64,000 nucleotides of DNA from Sipunculus nudus. Lineage: Eukaryota > Annelida > Sipuncula > Golfingiida > Sipunculidae. Position numbers and translations under genes: made by a program. The DNA lies in the NCBI GenBank assembly GCA_026874595.1, contig CM049314.1, positions 38,609,229 to 38,673,228 of the forward strand, written 5' to 3'. The first letter of the stretch is position 1, and every line of letters starts with the position of its first letter. The notes under the pieces are model-generated. The model was not told the origin of the DNA. It searched no databases and worked only from the letters and a program-made list of their open reading frames with translations. This document shows positions 1 through 11,795 of the stretch, piece by piece.

Positions 1-1540
1 GGAAATTATCACGACTTCCCATCTATATACATGTACATTCGTATATACTGCTGCCCATTTAAGCATCTCTCGGTCATTATCTTTGCTTGTAGCAGTACAA
101 GGCAAAATATTGATATCAGTTTTGCTTATAGCCTAATGATATGTTAGGCATCATATATAGTTTTTCGAGGCGTGGGTCATACATGGCTTCGCAAGGAGAA
201 GCCGAGCGTATGACATGGTTAACAACCGCCGAGAATTCTTCATGATTTGCATTAAATTTCACTAGGCTATAAGTGGTTTGTTCCACATGCCTCCCCCCTA
301 TCATTCCTATCAACTGTTTTTTCTAATGCCCCGGTCTTCCACTGATATTCGAGCCCCGACCTGGTCTGGTTCTCATTTAGCTGCATTAATGCGGCGTATG
401 ATCCTGCATACCAATGCATAAAAAAGATGCAGAACTTGTATATTTTGCTATAAAAAAACTCGTAGAATTCAAATACTGTGTTGATGGGAAAGGGAAACTT
501 ATGTAATCTTGGAAAGAAAACAGAATTCGTTTAGAAAATCTGTGTATGCAACCCCGAGGCTTTAAATCTTTCCCGAATTAGAACGAGAGCTGCAAAGCTG
601 GCAGTTGATATGTTGAACAAGTTAACTCTCGAGGACGCCAGCACCCTGCAGGCAACCAAGAAAAGATGTTTATTGCAACTTATACATCACCACTGACCAT
701 GGTACAATGTCTTCTACTCGATATGTAAAGTACATTTAACACGCTTTCGATAAAAATTATCTTGGATTTATATGAATACTATACTTTGAGGGGAGGTATC
801 GTAATATTATCGTATTATATTATCGTTGCACACGTAGTTTCTTCAAAAAGATCTTCCAGGGCTCTCGCACAGCGGATAATTTACAACAATTTATAAATAG
901 GTTTACCAGTAAGCTATTGACGTGTTGCAAGGACAACCACTGGGGCCGAGGTACTATATGCTAATCAGATCAGACCTCGTGTATTTCTTATTTGGAAACT
1001 TTCATGCAAGTTTGTACAGTTAGATCAAAGGCAAAAAACTGAGACAATAAATAATAACAAATCTTTTTATGTTATCATTAGATCAAATACTGGCATCATA
1101 TATTTTAAAAAATCTTTTATCTAATCTGCCTATACAGTATTAAAAGTTGTTAAATATCCCCGTGTTAATATTTCAAATTTTTAAGACTTTACCCTCATAT
1201 TGAATAATTTATATAATAATCCACATATGTAATTAACTGTATGGTGAGATTGCAAAAACGGAATCCTCGCGAAACACTAGAAAGTGGTAATCGCGCCACT
1301 ATTACCCCGTGATTAAAAAAAATCTAAAAAAAATCGTATGCCATCCTGCTTAGAGTCGGTAAGATAGATTATTTATCCTTCATCACAAGGCGAGTAAGAT
1401 CCATGTAAACCAATCTTGTGAGAAATGGTGATGTTGGCAGTCATTTATCGATTGAATCTCTACTAGGATTATATAATTGATGGAGGGGCGGGGATAGGAG
1501 TTGTGACTACCATTGCCATTTTAGTATTAGTATTAGTATT
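1..1540. other. Non-coding stretch, nothing recognised
   Basis: AT-rich sequence. Short open frames are present but show no domain, codon bias or splice structure that I can support. Near its right end is a run of TAGTAT-type repeats leading into the first TA array. Confidence 0.5.
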
Positions 1541-1593
1541 AGTATATATATATGTATATATATATATATATATATATTATTATTATTATTATT
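1527..1593. repeat. Compound TA / TTA microsatellite
   Basis: A TAGTAT-type run passes into TA dinucleotides and then into an ATT trinucleotide run. Simple repeat with no gene content. Confidence 0.85.
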
Positions 1594-1730
1594 AAGGAAT
1601 CTAATATCAACAGATCACGTAGTCCTGACGAGCCTTAATCTTGATATGGAGATAAAAGAAATCAGATTCTGTAACACTATAGGCAGCGGGAAATGTCTAG
1701 GGGAATGAATAAAGAAGTCAGTGTTTTTTT

Positions 1731-2415
1731 TGTTAACAAATAACTATAATTTATTCTTAAAACAACCCTACAATACTCTACATCAGTACAATTACACAGT
1801 ACAACAACAGTACAACAGCAACTCAATACAATCACACAGCTTAATTAACAAAGTGCATTTTACCTGGATACCACCACTGTCACAGCGACAAGCCCTTTAA
1901 AATGGATAAACCGAATGAACAGATCACACAAATCTTCTCAGAGAATAATAGTCCAATGTAATAAAAAAAAATCAATCTACTGTAATCCAAAAGTGAAATC
2001 CTGGCGGTGTTCCGAAAGGTAAACTGAAGACTACATAAAATCCGTTACAAATTTCAAAGAAAAACTATAACTGCCGCAGTTATAGGAAAAGGTTCACTCT
2101 TCTGTGTCCGCTTGAATATTCTCTCACCTCTCTCACTCTGCTCTAAAACACAGCCCCTATTTATAACCTTCCATCCGAAAACTCTGGAAAATTCCCTTTC
2201 ATGAACCATCGAAAAGAAAAATACACGTGCACAGACGTGAACATTTGAGATAGACACGGCAGCGAGCTGTTACACTCCGCGAGAGTTCAACCAGTACAGT
2301 TTAAAACGGGGCCCGCATCATCCGGCCAAGCGAGGCCGCTACAACACGAGTTATGCCCGTGTCACACAATTAAACAAACACATGTAAGACTTGTGCACAA
2401 GGGGCACCTGTAACA
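1731..2415 (-). mobile_element. Possible solo LTR (685 bp)
   Basis: Read on the minus strand the segment starts TGTTACAGG and ends TTGTTAACA, the TG...CA termini typical of long terminal repeats. In the same orientation it has a TATA box (TTATAAATAGG, plus-strand 2156-2166) about 250 bases in, and an AATAAA polyadenylation signal about 20 bases before its end. No coding region or second LTR is seen nearby, so a solo LTR is the simplest reading. The 5-base flanks (TTTTT and ATATA) do not match, so there is no target-site duplication to confirm it. It could instead be an unrelated promoter region. The 67-residue frame inside it is not a convincing gene. Confidence 0.45.
2156..2166 (-). promoter_or_regulatory. 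TATA box within the putative LTR
   Basis: TTATAAATAGG on the minus strand, followed by purine/pyrimidine-rich sequence suitable for an LTR transcription start. The call depends on the LTR interpretation. Confidence 0.4.
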
Positions 2416-3115
2416 ATATATGTATGAGGAAGATGCCACTTTAAAGGCCCTATAGTGCCATATGCTTATGGTCGACGCTGGAAGTGATTAATTGATAAAC
2501 TTGCCTCTGCCTCATGTATGGAAGAGAATAACTTGAGAAAAAAGGGATCAATTTCTAATAAGTATGCCCAGAGCAACACTAATCCTCTCTAGCTACAGTA
2601 GCTGGAGGACAGTATTGCCTCACCACAGTCCACACCTTTATTTGACAAAGATGTGAATTCTGTTTAGGCATGCAGCTAATTAGCTGCCCATGCAGTGCTC
2701 TAAAGCAGTCAATGGTCATCTCAGGATTTATGAGTTATGTAAAGTTATATCCAGTGGGGAAAAGCCATATGCACCCCATGCAGTGGCTATTGTAAGGTCA
2801 CAGGTAAAAATGCGCGGTGCTCTACTCCCAGCCATGTTATGTAATAGGTGAGAATGGCCACAAGTATACAGTGCTGAACAGACTAAATATACACAAATTT
2901 CTCCAGGTAAATGTGTACAATGTCATAACCAGAGTTCCCTGGTTCTGAATCTGTCTTAAAATTCAGTGAGTTTATACTTCACAAATGGTAAAACCAAGGG
3001 TACATAAACAGACCTGTGCATTACATTTGACTAAATGTAATTATATCCTCATTCCTCACTATAACCATATATATACTACTTATATATACTTCCTGCTGTC
3101 TGTTAATCTTCCTAA
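2416..3115. other. Non-coding stretch, nothing recognised
   Basis: No gene or structured repeat was recognised between the putative LTR and the next TA array. Confidence 0.5.
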
Positions 3116-3117
3116 CT

Positions 3118-3120
3118 GTA

Positions 3121-3180
<60 letters not shown>

Positions 3181-3200
3181 TATATCTATATATATATTTG
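3118..3200. repeat. TA microsatellite
   Basis: About 27 TA units followed by interrupted TA-rich sequence. Open frames across it read as alternating Ile and Tyr and are artefacts. Confidence 0.9.
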
Positions 3201-4985
3201 TAATCACGACATTTCGCTCACACACAATATAATATAAAATTGTATATATAATGTATATAATGTAATATTGATATATATTTATATAATTACGACATTTTTT
3301 TAATGAATTTCACAGATGCCGATGGAAGCATGGTTTGACCATAAATGTAGGTAGAGTAACTTCACTGATGAGACAGAACAGACAAGGGTTTGTTTAAACC
3401 AGCCATACTAACATCCAGACGGGCTGGACCAACACCCAAAGGAAAACACGGATCACGAGTAAACACGACTTAATGGTACAGCAGGCGGCCAACGGCACCC
3501 CGAGAGGCGTCCACTCTACCACGGGCTAACGTTACATCCTCGTACACATCTGTATCACTCACTGTGAGAGACTGGTCAAACGTGGTCAAGGAAATTGTCA
3601 GACAAGCCATCTTACCGACAACGTATATACAATACTCAACGACAACATGTGTTCATCGGGCGGGCGATATTATAAATCCAACAGCATGCATTCCCTATCC
3701 TCTCTTCATACTACTATTGAACTTTTTTTCCTAATTCTGGGTGCCTTCGCGATTAAAATCTATATAAGTATTCCTTATACATACACTGACTATTATTTTT
3801 GTTCTAAAGGTCCTCTTCAAAATTCATTTTTTAAAGGGTGAATAATTTAGCCATCATTTTGAAACCCAGCATTAACATAATTCGTCCCAGTAAGGGGCCA
3901 GTCGTTGCCGTTTCTGTCCAGTTCGATACAATAACATGACACGTATGTACAATTAATAACACACACTCCGCTTAATGAGAGTTAAACATTTAGTCAAACT
4001 TATAAAACGCATATAGGTCTACATTGCACGTTCAGCCTATATATAGGCGGCGCAGGATGGCTTCTCTTTAGTGGCGATGTATTTTATCAATTTTATGGTA
4101 CTGACACCGTACAGTCATCTTCTATTCAATGTCTGACAAAACGTGTCATTTGACCCTCTCACCGGAGTCATTATATCGTAACAAAAATATACTGTTTTCT
4201 CAGATATATAAAATTAATTGTCAAAATACCTTCAAATCTTTGTATTTTATGGTGATGGTTTAAAAATAAATAATTGACAAAGTACCTGGATGAGTCATTA
4301 ACGATTGATTATTTTTTAATAATTTTACGCTGTCCATAAATATATCGGCAAGAACTGATGGGCGTCCCTTGGTGGGGTGAACTGTAACATCAACATAGGT
4401 GTATTTAGAAGATAATCATCAATTATTTATTATATTTATATATAATATATAATATATAATATATATATATATATATTAAAACTGCTGCATATCGTTATAA
4501 ATTGTCACATATAGATGTTTGTGTGAGAGATAAAATGCTTGTGTGTCATTGTAAAACAGAGAGAGACAGACAGACAGACAGAAAGAGAGAGAGAGAGAGC
4601 GAGAGACAGACAGACAGGGAGAGAAGGCTGAGTTTCACTCCCCCTTTTATCTATACGTACGCAATCATATATCCTCAGTTATCGGGGTGAGGACGACGCT
4701 TGAATCAACTGGTATCATTATTTCGCATCCAGATAAATATACGGTGAACATAAATAAAAGGTGGTTCAACATAGTCAGTCAATGTACCCAGCTATTCCCT
4801 ATTGCGGCCAAGATATAGTGTATATATTGATCCTAATATAACATATATTCAGCTTCAGCTTAAGCAGACGTTTCAACATTCATAGTTATAAAAAATCCGC
4901 TTTAACTGCACACAAACTGCAAGGCTTCTCTGTATAGTTCAAGAAATTTAGAGATTAAGAAAATCAACTTTTATTCATTGTGAAA
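3201..4985. other. Non-coding stretch with short GACA/GA run
   Basis: No gene recognised. A small TATAATATA repeat lies near 4437-4476 and a GACA/GA purine run at about 4559-4622. Confidence 0.5.
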
Positions 4986-4989
4986 ATTG

Positions 4990-5031
<42 letters not shown>
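4986..5031. repeat. TA microsatellite
   Basis: Pure TA dinucleotide run. Confidence 0.9.
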
Positions 5032-5033
<2 letters not shown>

Positions 5034-7600
5034 TAATTTATGTGTGTGTTTACCCTTAGAGTATTCCCAATGAATGGAGCTAAAATTTAACATTAAGCAT
5101 TTAAACAGTTAACATAAAACTTATGCCTTAAAAATGTTCGAAGGATTCGCCGCTCGTATTTAACGGGATCACCTTTTTTGCAAATGAAGAAAGGAGTCTA
5201 AGTATAAAGCTGCTTATTGCCGAAAGAATTCTTTAAGGTCTGGGAACCGGAATAACTTTTGTGTTGATCATATTCACTGTTTCAAGAAATGGAGTTACAT
5301 ACACAGTTTTGCATTACTAAGCAAGCTGCACAATTTTTACGTCCTGTGTATTGATCGGTCAATAAAGTCGACGAGCGTAAGTAATTATTTTTTGAGGCCA
5401 CAATTATAAAACATAAAGTTGTTTATGTCATTGGTATTTGAATTGGTTCACAATACCTATCCTATCGATTATGCTTTCAGGCTGATTTTGGAGTTACACG
5501 TCTGTCTTGAATTTATTTTATCGTCTTCACGAGCATGCGTACTGCGCTTAAGAGTCGTCTTCTATATGTTAATGTCCAGTGGTCAAGTATTGGGAGTTTT
5601 GTTTAAACAATGCTCTTTTTAAAGATAAGATCGATATTTAATTTATATTCTTGATGATATACAAATACGACCATTATATCGATATAAGAGACCCGAACAT
5701 TTAGTGTCAGTCCCCGCCAGTAGATGTCGCTAGTGTATTGGAAAAGGTAGGTTATTAGATTTGATTGGGCAGACAACGTTAAGAATGAGGAATATGACAC
5801 ACTATCAAGAAACATTTATCCTCTTTTTGGGACGATACTTGTTTGATGGATTTGTTCACTCACTAATTGTTTATAAATGTAATAACCTCCGCCATGCGTG
5901 GGTTATGTTTTTTTGCGGAGTTGGTTTGTTTGTCTATTAGCAATACTACTTAAAGGGTCTTTAACGGATATTGATGAAATTGTCAGGATTGCTCGGCAAG
6001 GATACATGGAGAAAAATGGCTAAATTTTGGGAGTGATCCGTTTGCATTTCTTATAATGCCATATGGGTAATTAGCTGCCATGCCGGAGGTCTGAGCTCCC
6101 TGAGTGCAAATATCTAGTTTTAATTGTATTGGTCAAATGGGGTCAACGTCAGTAGGATTAATAATGAATACAACAATTGGATGTATTTTGAAAGACAAGA
6201 AACTAACATCAACTGAAGTGTAAAATATCACATATGTAAGCAAATCGTTCAGTATTATACATAAATACAAAATTAAGAGGCAATGCATCTTACTGTTTCT
6301 TCTCCTCAAGATTACACCTCAAGTTTTATAATATATTATTTCCATAGGTGAAGTGTACGGGAGATCAGTTTATACGAGACATCTCTACATGGGAATACAC
6401 GCGCGGGAATTTGTCAGTTATCAGCAGACGATGATAAATGTAAACCAGGAACTGGGTCGGCTTTTTGTGCCTCCTTCACAAGAGATAATAGGGTTCGTGC
6501 TTGCACCTTTCTCTGGAGGCCACCTGAGACCCTGGTGACCTCTCCTTTACAAGATGCCCCCAAGTGGGCGGGATGGCATACCCTCTGTTTGGTTGTGAGA
6601 TGGCCGCTCTGGAATAGCAAGGATCGGTTGTATCTAACATATGCGTGCTTAACACGATAACAGAACAGTCTGTTGGTATGTTAGATAGGTGGCTGTTCGG
6701 TACTAAGGAGTCATGATCCCTCTGCTCAGCCTGGCACCCTGATATTTTAAAATGGACTCGGTCGAAAACATGCCCGGGTCAAACCATGTCTGTTTACAAG
6801 GGGATGCCAGATTCCGCAACAGAGGAATTGTTACACCTGCTTTGATTCTGACACCCCTGCAGCACAATAAACCGGTCATTGCTAACTATGTACACTGGAC
6901 GAGTCCACTAGAGAAAAACAGGGAACTCCAATTAGAAAATGTTTATGTTTTGACAATAAGCAATGAGATAAACACTCTCGAAAAGTGTGATATTTTCCCC
7001 TAATATTTAGGATCCAGAGGGCTCAATGGAAAGTCGAGGCCCCGCAGGGCGTTATTCGTAGGTCAGTTTGCAGCGATCCGTTGTAAAGACGCGTTGATGT
7101 GCAGACGATAAGCGCTCTGCGTCAATCGTGAGAAAAAGAGGGAAATCGCTGTCGTCTGCTTTACGTCAAAGACTCGAAAATTCAAGCAGGCTGTTGGGTA
7201 TTCTGTCTTCGCTTGAACGTTTTTAAAGTTAACTATTTGAACTTATGTGTTTTCGTGTGGATAACATTAGGACTGCCTAGCAAACACGAGCTGCTGCGTT
7301 TTGGGGAATATACACCGCATCGACAGGTAAATAAATCTGATTTCTTCATTAATTTACACAAAGGCTCTTTTATGAAATATTGTGTATTTTAAGCATATTA
7401 ATACTACTATTTCCGATTATAACGCGTTAGTTCAAAACCGGCAATATATCTAGACATCTTCTTGAAGATACTCTATCTCTCAACATATACGCACCCATTC
7501 AAACGAAAAGTATACACTTAGTCTCTCATAAATATATCTATATAAGAGAAAGTTTTAGTTACTGAACGTTTTAGGTAATTCGTGTATTTCCTGATTTCAC
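5032..7600. other. Non-coding stretch with one dispersed-repeat fragment
   Basis: Around 5885-6060 is a divergent copy of a dispersed repeat that begins with a CCTCCGCC-type motif and continues into a GTTTGTTTGTC-rich segment; related pieces occur near 9.93, 16.26, 18.0 and 26.83 kb. The segment 6350-7320 is less AT-rich, is preceded by a possible splice acceptor (TTTCCATAG at about 6349) and ends near a possible donor (CGACAGGTAAAT, about 7319-7330). It might be untranslated exon sequence of an unseen gene, but no open frame supports that. Confidence 0.35.
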
Positions 7601-7610
7601 ACATTCAATG

Positions 7611-7730
<120 letters not shown>

Positions 7731-7731
7731 G

Positions 7732-7936
7732 AAGCGGATCCAGGGGGTGGGTCCAGTGGGTCCGGATAACCCCCCCCCCCTTCCCTTTTTCGGCTATCGC
7801 AACCTTTTTTAAGAGTTTCCGGCCTATTTTTGCGGTCTGCACCCCCCTTTTTTCCGGACTAGGGGACCTTTTTTTAGGTTTTGTTATAAGTTCTCCTTGG
7901 TTGGACCACTCCTTTTCCTAAATCCTGGATCTGCCC

Positions 7937-7939
<3 letters not shown>
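7732..7939 (+). mobile_element. GGATCC-type MITE, copy 1
   Basis: About 208 bp with inverted ends: GCGGATCCAGG on the left and CCTGGATCTGCC on the right. Inside is a C-rich tract followed by a T-rich tract. It lies inside a GA microsatellite, with GA repeats on both sides, so the array was probably the insertion site. Related copies are at 52802/55845 (split), 58941-59084 (opposite strand) and 62735-62945. A longer element with similar ends is at 33265-33967. No coding capacity. Confidence 0.7.
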
Positions 7940-8014
<75 letters not shown>

Positions 8015-8031
8015 GACAGAGGCAGAGCGAC

Positions 8032-8067
<36 letters not shown>

Positions 8068-8069
8068 GG
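7940..8069. repeat. GA / GACA microsatellite
   Basis: GA dinucleotides interrupted by a GACA tetranucleotide block. Antisense frames read as Ser-Leu repeats and are artefacts. Confidence 0.9.
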
Positions 8070-8607
8070 GCGGGGGTCAGCATAGAATCAGGATACTTGT
8101 TGTTTAATGATTTCATAATATGTAAATTCATCACCCCACCCGCCCCCAAACCCACCCCACCACGCCCCCAGGTCTGATCTGCTCTCCCTCATCCAGGGTA
8201 CTCCTCCAGCTGTGGACTCTATACATGTGACCATTCTCAGGGCGACCATTCTTTGTATTCCTCCCAGGTCCGGTATTTGTATCAGGTCGATTATTACTAA
8301 ATCAGTCTGGTCGTTCCGGTTAACTCCAGGTCGATCCGTCATCGTTCACGGGGGGTCACACTGACGTTCACACGACAAATTGTAGCAAACCGGATGTAAT
8401 TTCCAATCTGATCACGTGATTAAGGTCTTTAATCGCATCCATATTGCTAAAATAACGCCACAGATGTATGAACGGGCAGGTTTAAAAGTAAATAAATGAG
8501 TTAGTTAAATCTATAATGGATGTATTTACTGCCTAACCATATCTATGGTATGACCGGCTTTCATTACTGAAGATTTTTCGGCAATCCAAAAGTATCAATG
8601 TATGTGT

Positions 8608-8742
8608 ATGTGTGTGAGAGAGAGACAGACAGACAGACAGACAAATAGACAGACAGACAGAATGTTTATGTTTGTTAAAAAGTATAGTGATCAGTAGTAC
8701 AGACAGTAGGGGGGAGTCAGTACCGAAAACAACAGGAGGAGA

Positions 8743-8780
<38 letters not shown>

Positions 8781-8822
8781 GAGAGTGAGAGTGAGAGAAG
8801 GAGAAAGTGATAGCGAGAGTAA
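8608..8822. repeat. GACA and GA microsatellites
   Basis: A GACA block at about 8621-8660 and a GA run at about 8747-8780, joined by unique sequence. No gene. Confidence 0.85.
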
Positions 8823-9008
8823 GAGAGATCAACTGGCTCTGGTATTTATATCAAACCAGATAGGGTTACACAAAACATAAAAGACACACACACTATATAT
8901 ACATATATATTTATTCAAATATTATTACAAGGTTAATAGGTAGCATTAAGCTGCTGGGGATAGCCTTTAAATATAAGTATGTATACGGCTATGTGTGGGG
9001 GAAAGAAC

Positions 9009-9033
9009 ATAGTGTGTATATATATATATACAC

Positions 9034-9098
<65 letters not shown>
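9009..9098. repeat. Composite (TA)n(GA)n microsatellite
   Basis: TA units followed directly by GA units. It forms the left border of the hammerhead-like module that follows. Confidence 0.9.
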
Positions 9099-9102
<4 letters not shown>

Positions 9103-9234
9103 GGCGTTACCCTCCGTTGTAAAGTGCTCTATGGCCTACAGACTGGTTTCATTCAACAACATTCACCTGATGATCGGGTTGCATCCCATGAAACAGTCTG
9201 TAGTGAATTTACAGTGTTTTTTTTTTCTTCAGTG

Positions 9235-9236
<2 letters not shown>
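9099..9236 (+). mobile_element. Penelope-like / retrozyme-type module in a TA array, copy A
   Basis: About 135 bp of non-simple sequence lies between a TA/GA array and a second TA array (9237-9269). It has two parts: a left part starting GTTACCCTCCGTTGTAAAG, and a right part holding the hammerhead-like motif and ending in a T-rich CTTCAGTGTTA. Both parts recur at 51751-51895, where the right part is inverted relative to the left. Being embedded in TA repeats and carrying a hammerhead fits Penelope-like elements or related retrozymes. No reverse transcriptase is present here, so the family is an inference. Confidence 0.5.
9161..9208 (+). ncRNA. Hammerhead-ribozyme-like motif, copy A
   Basis: The order matches a type I hammerhead. 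Stem I strand ATTCAC is followed by the core CTGATGA (9167-9173), a stem-loop II region, the core GAAA (9190-9193), a 3-bp stem III (ACA/TGT with loop GTC), a GTA cleavage triplet ending at 9202, and GTGAAT (9203-9208), which is fully complementary to ATTCAC. Stem II is imperfect: it starts with a U-U pair and CGGG faces CCCA. Activity is therefore uncertain, but two core boxes plus a perfect stem I in the right order are unlikely to be chance. Confidence 0.5.

Positions 9237-9269
<33 letters not shown>
9237..9269. repeat. TA microsatellite
   Basis: TA run bordering the hammerhead-like module on its right side. Confidence 0.9.
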
Positions 9270-9272
<3 letters not shown>

Positions 9273-9447
9273 AAAATATGTTCCAAAATGGAATATTTTT
9301 AACCTATGATCAAAATGTATAATAGAGAGAAGAAGAGAGATATATGAAACAGGATTACTCATACATTTTTATTCAAACATTACACAATATACATTACAAA
9401 GAGGAACATCGATTTATAATTTAAAAGAAAAACAAGATCATTTAAAA

Positions 9448-9448
<1 letters not shown>

Positions 9449-9496
<48 letters not shown>
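9449..9496. repeat. TA microsatellite
   Basis: Pure TA run after an A-rich stretch. Confidence 0.9.
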
Positions 9497-9498
<2 letters not shown>

Positions 9499-10522
9499 AC
9501 AGGCGAAAATGCATACATGGACAGTCGGTGTGGTTTATTTTAAAACTATAGTCCATTAGGTACCGCAAATATACACCATGGCAATTCGCCCTAGTGGTCA
9601 CTACAGAAAGTGGTCAGTTGAGGTCAGGGGATTAGTTCTTTAACCAGATGCACGTGGTGGAGGCGGGCAGCACAAAGAGAACAATGTTTACGGTAGTAGC
9701 GTGCCTATGTTTGTTCAGTAGTCGGAGACGTGTCTCTCTGAGGGCTGATACGTGTAATTAGGAGCAGTCCGCGAGATGAAAGAATGAAGGCCTATACTCC
9801 AGAGTGTAACAGCAATAGGTCTGAGAATGATTGTATCAAAAGTTCGTATATTATAATTTATTTTATGTAGCTGTTATAAAAAGTTCATGGTTTTGAGAAT
9901 TATTGTATCTATAGTTCTGATATATCATCATTGCCTCCGCTAGGAGGGCGTGCGTTGATCCCCGGCAGTGTGTGTGTGTGTGTTATTGCGTGTGTGTGTG
10001 TGTGTATGTTTGTTCACAAATAACTCATGCAATCATGAAAGGAACCTCATGATATTTTCAGCGCAATTTCGTGAATGGGCAAATGAAGAATCGGTATAAT
10101 ACGGTGTGGATGCGGCACATGATCCAGATTCAGTGATGCCGTTAAGGAATATTCACAAATGTAGAGTCACTTATGCACGAATGGACCTTTGAATATTGGC
10201 AGAATAAGTGAATGCAAACACATAGCGGAGGCTTGCATTCCTTAGACTGCAGATTGTGACAAAATGTGAGGGGAGATCCAATTTCCTTCACTCCCGCATT
10301 GATTTATGGAATACAGATGTATATATTTATTTCGAATGAAAGTAATTTTTGTAACGTTTTCAACACTGTTTTAATCATAACTGACATCGATTATATTGTA
10401 AGATATCAGAGCAACATACCACCGCTCTCAACTATAAGTGGACTGGCCCATTAATAAGCTACGGTTGTACCCCTATATGAGAAAGTAGGCTATCCTGGGG
10501 CAAGGGACAAAAAAGTCACTTA
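9497..10522. other. Non-coding stretch with a dispersed-repeat copy
   Basis: 9930-10240 is a copy of the dispersed repeat beginning CCTCCGCTAGGAGG, with a GT-rich run after it and then a segment shared with 26829-27115 (ATTCACAAATG-like block, then ATGCACGAATG). The rest shows nothing recognisable. Confidence 0.5.
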
Positions 10523-11193
10523 TGGGGCTGTCCAGCTTAGGCGACTCTACAGGCGACTACAGGCGACCATGCTGTCGCCGCATGGTCGCCGAACACCAGG
10601 CGACAGGACATCCGATACGACAATAGTCTACGACAAGCTACAAATGGTTGGCGACTGTCTGACGACAAGCTGCCGACAACCGGCGACACAGTCGCCGCGA
10701 CAAAGGACAATCACCTACGACAACCTACGACCACATCTACGACCATCTACGACCACACTGGCGACAACCTACGACACCAGAATTCTTGCTACGTCCACCC
10801 GTGACAAGCTTCGACGATTCTATGTGCTATGTGAGGAGCCGGACACAAGGATGGGCCTTGTTTCGAGTAACAACAGCCCGCGACAACACACGACAACCCA
10901 CGTCACCTGGCGACAGCCTACGATAGGACCTACGACAACCCGAGTCAGCTGGCGACAGCCTACGACAGCACCTACGCCAGTAGAAGACAGGCTACGCTCA
11001 CTTGCGATTAAAAAGCTGTCGCCTGAGAATGTTGAACATGTTAAAAATCCAGAGGCGACAGCCTCGAGGTCATGCGTCTTGGGGCGACTTCAGGCGTCTA
11101 CAGGCGACCATACAGGCGATCACCCGGCGACCATGAGGCGACAGCCTGGTCGCCTGTAGTCGCCTGTAGAGTCGCCTAAGTGGGATATCCCCA
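10523..11193 (+). mobile_element. 671-bp TIR element with TTA duplication, Harbinger-like MITE
   Basis: Terminal inverted repeats run inward from TGGGG and include a perfectly matching stretch of about 33 bases starting TTAGGCGACTCTACAGG. TTA flanks both ends (10520-10522 and 11194-11196), matching the 3-bp TWA target duplication of PIF/Harbinger elements. The interior is built from CGACA/GGCGAC repeats, so the 196-residue open frame across it is low-complexity and not a believable gene. No transposase is encoded, so it would be mobilised in trans. The superfamily is inferred from the target duplication. Confidence 0.75.
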
Positions 11194-11196
11194 TTA

Positions 11197-11795
11197 GTCT
11201 CAGGTTCTGACAGGGATGAATGTGGCCGCTATCCAGCCGTTGGTGAAATAATTACTAACCTGGCAGATATGCCTACATCTCATAAGACGATATACCGAGA
11301 CAATTCACTTTTCTCAATCACGCTTAACTAATAGACTGGCAGTATATGTTTTGGCTTAGTGATAACAACCATTCAAAAATCGGATCAGTAATTTGGTCAT
11401 TTTGAAACTAAATAGCTGTGTAGTTTTATTTTGTTCTGTGAAAGTCCACACTTTAACATTTATGATGAATTAATAAGACCTATAAAGCATGCCATAACCT
11501 GCATTTTCTCATTGTTCAACCATTTTTCATTTTTATCTCTTAATTATTTAAATATTGTTGAGGTAGGTATTAAAAACAACTACAAACTTGGGAATTATCT
11601 CGAAATCCTCATGATCTAAATTATGCGCTTTTATGTTCTAAAAACTACGGGGGGTATTAATTTATTACCATATGTTAGCATCGTTTACAGAGTATACATG
11701 TAACTAATTAATCTCATATAATTTAACATGCGCATCTCCTACTAATAAGCATATCTGTTTATCGTCAACCATTTTTTTTGTTTATACGAATGGTA
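11197..11795. other. Non-coding stretch, nothing recognised
   Basis: AT-rich sequence between the TIR element and the LINE relic, with no gene or repeat structure recognised. Confidence 0.5.

Noticed and set aside
10569-11159. 196-residue open frame
   Set aside because: It lies wholly inside a TIR element built from CGACA/GGCGAC repeats; the protein is low-complexity Arg/Pro/Thr with no domain.
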